Assembly: GCF_018320785.1 (NCBI RefSeq)
Contig: NC_054875.1
Coordinates: 27,347,157 to 27,411,156 of the forward strand
DNA from: Cheilinus undulatus
Taxonomy: Eukaryota > Chordata > Actinopteri > Labriformes > Labridae
DNA: 64,000 nucleotides
Direction: 5' to 3'
Both the position numbers and the translations under genes were made by a program. This document shows positions 55,831 through 64,000 of this stretch, one piece after another (position 1 is the first letter of the stretch; each line of letters begins with the position of its first letter). The notes beneath the pieces were generated by a model, which saw only the letters and a list, made by a program, of their open reading frames with translations, was not told where the DNA came from and made no database searches.

Positions 55831-58800
55831 GTGTCTTCTAAAGAATTCTATGATAACTCGCCACATATTTGTGTTATGATTTCCATGTGGAGCTCCACAG
55901 ACGACATGCTATAAATACACATAAATACTCACCATGATGCACTTACTCCTCCACATGGCCCCAGGCCTCTTAATGAACACAGGCTTTAGCATTTTGATTA
56001 ATGCTGCTACAGAGATCAGATGCTTATGCTATCTGGCAGATTAACAGTCATATATCATCATCAACACATTGTGAGAAGTGATCTAAAACGGCACTAACCT
56101 GTTACATCACCCTGTGTGTTTGCAGGCTCCGCTGATCTATGTGGGCATAAAGAGCAGGATTAAAAAGTTGGATATGAGATCATACCTATAAATAGACAGT
56201 AACCCCCAGCGCTGTATGTTCGATCTGTTTCATAATCTAAAATGCTGCATGACTCACCAGGAGAGGGAAAACAAAAACCCAGGAACTGGGTGGCCAAAAA
56301 AGAGAGAGCACCTTACAACCAATCACAGTGTAACACCCACGCTTAAGACAGCCTGAAATAGGACCACAGAGGAGAAATATTTCATAACACTTCACTACAA
56401 CAGCATTTTAAGGGGTAAGCATACTGCTAAAAATAACTTAACTTTAAAAGTTCCCAAATAAATGGTAACTATTAAGCAGAAATACCAGCACATAACACAA
56501 GTATGAAACATGTAAGTAAAGCAGAGATATCAGTTGCATCTTTGACAATGCTAGCATTACCTGCCAGGCCAAGGTAAGGCTGTTTTAACAAGGGGAGAAT
56601 AAAGAGTTGTTGAAGACAAGATTACATAACTTTACACGACACTTCCCACGAGTCAAGTGATGAATGATAAACAATAAAACGAGAGGGATGCTTGCACAAA
56701 TAAATTAGAAACGTGTAAGGAAAGCAGAAATGCAAGTTAGCATCGTCAACAATGTTAGCTCTACCTGCCAGATCAATAATAATAAATAATGATGGAGTGT
56801 AAAAAGATGTATTACTTAACTTATTTCCACAATTTCTATATGTAAAAGGGACTGATGATATATACAAATTACAAAGGAGAAATGCTAGCATAAATAGCAC
56901 AAGTATGACACGTGTGAGTTGAGCAGAAATTTAACTGTCCAAGTTCAGGATGTTTCAGCAAAAAAAATGACAGAAGAGTGGTGAAAGATGGATTACATGA
57001 CTAACTTTAACAATTCCCACAGGTCAAAGTGATGAATGATAATACTAACACAAAGGAAAGTGCTATTACATGAATGTTTACTGTTAAAAACTCAGAAATG
57101 TAAGCCAAATGCTTATCCATATTAGCTACCAAAGCCTACCAAGTCAAAATATGGCCATATAAGATATTACATACTATATTATTTTAATGTCAAAAGCTAC
57201 ATTTTCTAACTTTGAATGAGGCTGTTTCAAGCTATATCATCACATGGTATGCTATATATGCTGCACAATGTCTTGTTGTTATTAAAGGTACATAAAACTC
57301 TGAATACAAAACACAAAAATCTGTGTTCAGGGTGCGCTGCATGTGTAAATGCAGACAAACAGGTTTACACACTGACTTTACCTGGATTTTGTTCCCTACC
57401 AGCCTCCATGTAAAATGTCGGTATGAGGCACAGGTGTGCGAATGCAGCAGGACATAGAAGATTCACAGGTGAGCGAGTTGGAGTTGATGATGTTTACGTC
57501 ACGCAACTGGTGAGTGACTGGTGCAATAATCATGCACAAAATAAAGATGCTTCCTTCTGCTTTTTGTTAGTCTCCTCAGCTAGTTATTTGTACTGTGAAT
57601 ACATCTGATTATGCATAACATTGAAACCAAGGCAAAACCTGTCATTAACTTAAAGCATCATTTGCTCTTGCAATCTATCATGTCCTACCTCCAGAGAACC
57701 GCCTAATTCTCTCTGAATTTCCAGTCGTGCATGTGTGAAAAAGTACTGTATTTTTTTTAAACAGCATGTAAAAGAATATAAAGGCTTAACAAGAATGCAG
57801 GTTAATAGCAAGATAAACTGTTCTCACAAACCAACTCTTATGAATGCTCGTGTGTATTTGGACCTAATGTGATGAGACATCATAGCATAATGTCCTCTTT
57901 ATAGTTGTCACACCTGGACATCTTTGTGCGGGACATTCTGTGACGTTGTCACTCTGCAATGGCAGCAGTGACAGACTAGTTTGCACTTTCCCTCCAGTGG
58001 ACTGACACACTGGCCTGCTGCAGCAAGGGTGGCGGGCAGACGCAGAGGGCTGAGGCAGCCTTTAGTCACCTCGTGTTACTGTATGGCCTAGGAGACACAG
58101 CTGACCTCTCACACTCTCAGCAATACTTAAGCCATAACACAAACACAAGAGTGTATGCAGACAGAATGATACTCCATGAATGATTGCACAATGTTGCTTA
58201 TTATAACTGTGGGACTCAGTCACATTAGACAAATAAATAAAGGAAAAACACACTTTTTAGGTCAGGTTATCAGTGTTTCAGGTGGCAATACATGATGAAA
58301 CTTGCAGTCCCACATGTGGGCAAATTAATTGAAAGGTGTATTGTGTAGACAGAATAACAAACAGAAATACACTGCGAGATTACAGGGGAATGAATTTGTT
58401 TCAAATGCTTATTATATACTGTCCCGGGTGTTAATATTTACCTCTGTGTAAGTTAAAATATGACTGAAGAGGTGTTTGAGGAGTCTTCTGCCTGTTTCAT
58501 GACTTCATGTCTTTCAACAAGAAAACAAACGACAGAAAGAATCTACATTTTCGGCTCTGCAGTAACTCTTTCAGTGTGAATCACTGCCATGCATCAATGT
58601 GAATATCCATGATAGTGGGTCAAAACATTTGGTTATATAACCACTCTTGGTGTTCTGCTCTAAAAATCATCAAATCATCTGATATGAGGAGAAGAAAAAA
58701 AAAGATCTGAGAGGATGTATCAAGATCCTGAGGCGTCACACGCATGGGGGGGCTAAATAATGAGGAAGGAAATGGGATCAGCCGTCAGGGTCATCTGGGT

Positions 58801-59270
58801 TGGGCTCTCGCTCCTGTCTCATCCCACGGCTGCTCAGCTGTTCCTGTCATCCATATTTGCAGCCTCAGTGGACAATTTCCTTAGCTGCGGGCCCTCTCAG
58901 TGCTCACAACAACACATAGATCAAGTGAATTAATTCTGCTTTTGTGGCAGCAGGCTGCAGATCTAGGTCACGCAGTCATGGCTCTTTTTTTTGTGTGTCG
59001 CCACCTAAAGTCATGTCAACATCTTCCTATCCTGCTTCGCAATCTGACCTTGACATTCTCAGGTGATTTTCCACAGAGGTGTGCGTCTGCCAGAGACAGT
59101 CTGTGTGGTGAGCAGGCGTGTGTGCCTGAGTCTCTTTGCTTACATGTGTGGGTATGTGTGTACATATGTGTGCACTGGTACTTTTATAGGTAACACAGGT
59201 ATGATGAGATGTGTTATGAGAAAAGAATGATCTAGTGTCTATACTTAGGGCTGGCCTGCAGCTATGTGTG
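55831..59270. other. Intergenic DNA, nothing recognised
   Basis: AT-rich with short direct repeats around 56400-57010 (several copies of words such as AAATGCTAGC, AAGCAGAAAT and GTGATGAATGATAA), suggesting an old low-copy tandem duplication. No exon, SINE or TIR was identified. Confidence 0.45.
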
Positions 59271-59274
59271 CATG

Positions 59275-59568
59275 TAGGAGACGATAGAGAGCACAGGAGT
59301 GGATGTGGGAGGGTGAGCAGAGTGAGAGAAGCAGAGGGAGGATGACAGAGAAGGGAGTAGGGTGGGAGGGAGAGGAGAAGAGGCGAGGAGAGGAGGAGGG
59401 AGGGAGAGTGCAGCGATGAGGGGGGACTGTGACGCACGCCGATCGTCTCTGCTTGCCGCTGATTGGCTGCCGCCGCTGCCAGTCAGAAGGAGCTGGGAGT
59501 CAGGCACTGCTAGGAGAGCAGATTATGAAGCGGAGCTCGACCAGCGGCAGTCTCCTTTCATTGTCTCA
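59275..59568 (+). promoter_or_regulatory. Promoter and 5' UTR of an unidentified gene
   Basis: A purine-rich stretch (GAGGAGAAGAGGCGAGGAG at about 59370) gives way to a CpG-rich segment with GATTGGCTG (inverted CCAAT box) at about 59460. It leads into a signal-peptide-coding exon. In-frame ATGs at 59362 and 59416 upstream of 59569 keep the frame open, so the true start is not fixed by a stop. Confidence 0.5.
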
Positions 59569-59702
59569 ATGGCTGCACACGCATTCCTCCTCTGCTCCCT
59601 GGCCTTGCTGTCTGCTCTCAGCCGGCCTGGGCTCTCCTTCACGGAGGAAGAGATGCAGGTGGGACTCACCTATGATGAAGTGCCTGAAATCCTGGACCGA
59701 AG
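59569..59702 (+). CDS. First coding exon of an unidentified secreted or membrane protein
   Basis: From ATG 59569 the frame reads MAAHAFLLCSLALLSALSRP, a clear signal peptide (hydrophobic core residues 5-16) with likely cleavage near residue 23, followed by the acidic FTEEEMQVGLTYDEVPEILD. The donor is GACCGAAG|GTAAAA at 59703, leaving in phase 2. The start is chosen because it places the signal peptide at the N-terminus; upstream in-frame ATGs at 59362 and 59416 would bury it. I do not recognise the family. No second exon was found up to 64000, so the gene must have a first intron over 4.3 kb or an exon I missed. Confidence 0.6.
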
Positions 59703-62700
59703 GTAAAAAATTCTGCTCACAGAGGAGAGGAGAGGGGTGTAGGGAAAGAGGGGAGGGGGAGGGGGGAAGGGGAGATGCATGCAGGGATGCTGGGATGCTG
59801 ATGTGTTCTCTGAGGGTCTTTTCTTTCTTGGCTTTCTTCTTTCACTATGTCTCACCTTCGTAAACGGTGATTGCAGGCAGTGGCGGTGTCTCAGAGAGGG
59901 AGCTGAGCTGGGGGGCTTTGTTTGTCTCAGTGTTGGGGACTGCATCAGACGTTGCTCATCGATCACGGATTGGGCTGTTGTCTCTATACGGTAGTGTTGG
60001 TCTGGCAGGAGGGAGCTGAATAAGGCTAGGGCAATGGGCCTGCAGGAGAGGAACAGAGAAAGGAAAGGAGAAAGGAAAGGAGAGGAGAGGCTATGAGGTA
60101 AGATAAACAAGGAGAGGAGAGGATGCATCAGGGATGGTCTGCTGGGGTCTGTTTACTGATGCAGTCATTGAGAGAGAGAGGGAGAGAGGAGAGGGAATTC
60201 TAGCTGGCCATGTCTGCATAATGCACATGCAGTCCTGCAGGTCAAATCTGGATAAAATATTCAATGCTTCAACCTGGAGGGGCTCACTACAGTGTCACAG
60301 GGAGACGGGTCTGAGTAGGCAGCCAGGACCTTTGCCTTAGCACCAGTTTCTGCCTGCTTACAGAGACATCAGGGCAAAGAGCAGTAATACTGTGCCAAAG
60401 CCATGTAAGGCTCTTGAAAATGTGCCATGCATGGTGGCTCACACAATCCTCTATAGGGCGAATGCTTTAGAGTTATAACGTGCTGCAGTAGCTGACACAA
60501 TGCCACCTAATCAGCGTCAAACAGTTTGCTTGTTGTGGCACTTTCAGGACAGTCACCCACTCTTGAGGATGACAGATTATGATTGTCATGCTTTCATTTA
60601 TTACACAATCTTATCTGTGTGTAAGGCACAGATAGTGTGGATTTACAATTCAATATACAAAGTCTCATAGGATTTCTCAGCTCAATCTTGTGTTTGTGTA
60701 ACCCTCACAGATCCCTATCTTAACTTTTCATCGCAGTCACTACACGGCACGAAACAGCTACGGTAATTTCTCCAGGGAGACTATATTCCCCCAGATCAAA
60801 CTTTGTACGTAACTCTGCAACGTAACAGTTGCAGTCCCCAGTCACAGCGCCTGTTCTCGACTCTGACACACTCCAAGATGCTGTTATATAAGAGCAGCCT
60901 TTTATTTCAGAGGCCTTGCTGGGTGCAGAACACGCAGGAGGAAAGGTACCAGTGTGTTAGGAGCCTCTGGTGTTAACAAACATGAAGTCAGAGGAAGAAA
61001 ACAGCAGGAAGTTGTGACCTTCTTGGTAACTGATGATGACCTAAAACTCATACTAGAACTAAACTTTACCAAATGATCAAAACTAGTTGGCAGAAAAGCA
61101 CCAAAAGTAGTTACAGATTTATTTTCCTGAACATTTCAGTGTAGCATTATCCAAATACTTTCTAGGAAATGTGCTTGAAGTACTTAAATGTCTTGCCTGG
61201 AACCTTTTTTCCAGGTTAAAACACAAAAATTGCAGAACAAAAGGTCATGAACGACACTTTTTTATATAACTGTTATAATCTGCATGTAATATTAATAAAA
61301 CTATCTGAGCATAACACATTTCTGCTGATGAATATGAACATGATCCAAAAAAGGGCACAGATTAGGAGCCCTAAGTCTAAGTTGTCATTTGGAAATGACC
61401 TCTTCAATCATCCGCTTTGAGACTATCACCAGGAAAAGAAGAAAAAAGTACCAGAATGAGATTTTTAAAGCTCTAGTTGAGAATGAAAAACAAAATGTTG
61501 ATGTCCAAGCAGGGTTTTTTTTTTTTGTGTGTGTATTAAGACTTCCAGGAGCGGCAGCAGAAAGAAAATGGATATTATACAAAGCTGTTTACAAATGTTG
61601 TAATGATTTGCATGGACATTCAAAAGCCTAGATGGCGAAGTTTCAAGGAATCGGATTACTGGATAACATAGTGACACACACAGATTTTGATGTAACATTT
61701 GAACACGTCAGTGAATAAAATGAGTTGGGCTCTACTTTGGAAAAGCTGAATGAAATCAAAAATAAGAAACTTTTATTACACTGATCAGACGTTTTTAATA
61801 CAATAAAAACTTTATTCTTTTATTGATATAAAAACTGTATGGCAGTGATCCCTGGGCTTTCCCAGCTAGTTCCAATTATCTTAAATCTCTTGTTTTAATC
61901 TTCCTCATTAAGTTTGTCAGAAATTCATAGAACGAGTAAAATGATGTCTTTGTGACAAACTTTGACTACCTTTAGCACCTATATGTTTTCTGAATCCACT
62001 TCAGGTTTTGCTTTTAAGACTTTAAAAAGGGCTTTGAGAGATTTGACTTTCTGTACTACTGCTTCTGATTATGCTATAAAATGGTAATTAAAGCAACAAT
62101 AACAGCTACCAAAACTTTTATTTGTGCAGTGGAGGATGCTGAAAACCAGCAGATGATATCGGCCCTTGGCTTGCAAATCTTGATGCGATTTGGCCCTTAA
62201 GACAAACTAATTGGGTAGTCTGGTGGCCTAAAGGCACATGGCCAAAAATCTTGAGTCTACAGCAAGACACTCTAATTACATTATAGATGAAAGAAAACTG
62301 GCCGATGACATTCTTTCTGAGGAGTTAGCTTGATTACGCCAGCTCAAGTTTTATGCATCTTTATCAATTCTTTCAAGAGCTTCAAAATGATATTAAGAAA
62401 AAGCATACAAGTTTTTTTATACTTTAATTACAAGTTGCTTTTGCTGCCACAGACTGGATTCTATGACCTACTCTTGCATGCCTTTTGTCCCTGTTGTTTG
62501 GAAGTGTTGCATTGTGACACGGGTCAAGTGTATATCTTCTTGAGTATTTTATTAGCAGCTCTAAAGGTCTAGACACCACTGTGTGTAGTCAACGTATAAT
62601 TCTGTTTATCTTAAATCTGTTAAAGACAGACAAAAAGAGCCAAATATAGGCACAGATTAGAGGTCAGGTATTGGATTTCCAGAGGACGATTGATCAGTGA

Positions 62701-64000
62701 TCCCCTTACAAAGACAGCTTAAACAGTTAGCAGACAGCTAATATTAGCAATCCTCTTTCTTCTTTAAAATGAAATAGTATAAACAGTGAGAAAAGATCAA
62801 GCCAAATGACCATGAGTAAAAATATATGTACAATTCCCTGCCTGAGCCTGGTTATGTTAGGGTGCACACACCCGCTCTGATGCATCTGATCTCCGAGGAA
62901 AAGAAAGATTCAGACAACTCGAGTGCTTGACCTGAGGTCACACACGCTGAAGATTCGCTGGGATGGCAGCGGGGCTCTGAGCAGCATCTTAGCAAACTCC
63001 TGGAGCTTAATCTGCACTAATAAATCTATTAATAGGCTAGCACCTGCACAGCGAGGGATAAGGACATGTTTACCTGCTGTGTTTGGGACACAATAATTAA
63101 GCTAAACCTTCAGTACTTTTGAACCAGGAAAATTAGAGAACAGTACCAAAACCAACCACAAAATAACACTGTTTTAGATTGACTGTACCTTGAATAAGTT
63201 GGGGAAAATCTTCTATAGCTGGCTCAAACTTAGAAGTTGTCACAATATAAGAATGTACAGGTAAAGACATCATTGTTGTCTGATACATGACTGACAAAGA
63301 CCTAAAAATCCAAATTTACTGGGTAATAGTTACCATTTAGTACTGCTCAACATATTTAATTGTGCTCTTGTTGCAATTTTGATACTTTTTGAGGACAAAC
63401 AGTAACCAAAAAAGAAAAATCCTGTACCTAATACAGCTAAAAGTACATCACTGCTCGTAGAGTTTACCTGTGTAGTTTCTGTAGCAGCTTGGACAAAGAG
63501 ATAAACAGAGTACGAGTGCAGAGGCTCAGCACTCTGTGAGGCGAGGAGGATTTGTTTACAAGTTTAGGGAGCAAGAACCACACCTTCTCTCTGCGCAGCA
63601 TCGCCGTCACAGATGACAGACAATAAACAACACCCTTTTCATGTATTAAATAGGGATGTCCAGGGAAACATGTAGCTGCAGATGCTATGCATGGCATTAG
63701 GGATTCTCGTTTGTTGATTTTTAATGACGGATTGTTACTTTCTAGGGAGTAATTGTTAGCCTAACAGATTAACAATAATCATTATGCGCTCACTTTTACT
63801 GGCACTTTGTGCTGTTTGCAAACTATCTTACGCACATATTTAGGAATATATGCAGTGAGGTAAGCCAAGGAGTAGCTCTGGCATTGCTTTGATTATATAA
63901 AGGGCCTGTTCAGCACCCAGGCACCGTGTGACAGGCTGAACCAATGACGGGGCCGCAGCAGTCCTGGGTTGCTGACCTCGCGAAACTGGCACAGGAACAA
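59703..64000. other. Probable first intron of the unidentified gene
   Basis: It starts with purine-rich DNA (59720-60200, with GGGGAGG and AGAGGAGAGG runs) and continues as AT-rich DNA. No splice-bounded exon was recognised. Open frames at 59670-60128 (minus) and 62330-62572 (plus) have no family resemblance. Confidence 0.45.

Noticed and set aside
59027-59437. 136-codon minus frame rich in Ser, Leu and Pro
   Set aside because: It is the complement of a GA-rich promoter tract; low complexity.

Overview
The window is vertebrate nuclear DNA, most probably from a spiny-rayed (percomorph-type) teleost fish. The genes are split by GT-AG introns, and the intergenic and intronic DNA carries many fish-type repeats: Tc1/mariner and hAT relics, a tRNA-derived SINE, L2-like 3' tails and long minisatellites. 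There are no operons, prokaryotic signals or CRISPR arrays. Only about 3 kb of the 64 kb is recognisably coding.

Layout, all genes on the + strand. (1) 8566-11146: the last two coding exons of an ECM2/ECMX-like extracellular matrix leucine-rich-repeat (LRR) protein; its earlier exons were not found and probably lie before the window. (2) 19.0-42.7 kb: a complete biglycan gene (bgn), with an inferred untranslated first exon ending at 19404, seven coding exons from 28106 to 41536 (373 codons), then a 3' UTR with candidate poly(A) signals. (3) 44.6-55.8 kb: a complete beta-1,4-galactosyltransferase 3 gene (b4galt3), with an inferred 5' UTR exon ending at 44963, six coding exons from 45998 to 53008 (421 codons) and a long AU-rich 3' UTR. 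(4) 59569-59702: one signal-peptide-coding exon of an unidentified secreted or membrane gene that continues past the window.

The first two genes encode secreted LRR matrix proteins; an ECM2-type gene beside a class I small leucine-rich proteoglycan (SLRP) gene is a known vertebrate arrangement. The third encodes a Golgi enzyme that adds galactose to N-acetylglucosamine on glycans and could in principle act on such glycoproteins, but nothing here shows a specific functional link.

The rest is repeats or unassigned single-copy DNA. Notable are a 1.1 kb minisatellite with a palindrome in each unit (4151-5240), an A-B-A duplicated block (12172-12757) whose B part also lies inside a hAT-like element at 9630-10173, a hAT MITE with a perfect 8-bp target-site duplication (23689-23981), a tRNA-derived SINE (27405-27560), a palindrome-rich AGCTA array (38376-38750) and a hAT transposase N-terminal relic (49655-49932). 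The most interesting coding observation is that this biglycan has no Ser-Gly dipeptide in its N-terminal region, so it may not carry glycosaminoglycan chains. I saw no convincing undescribed multi-gene system.
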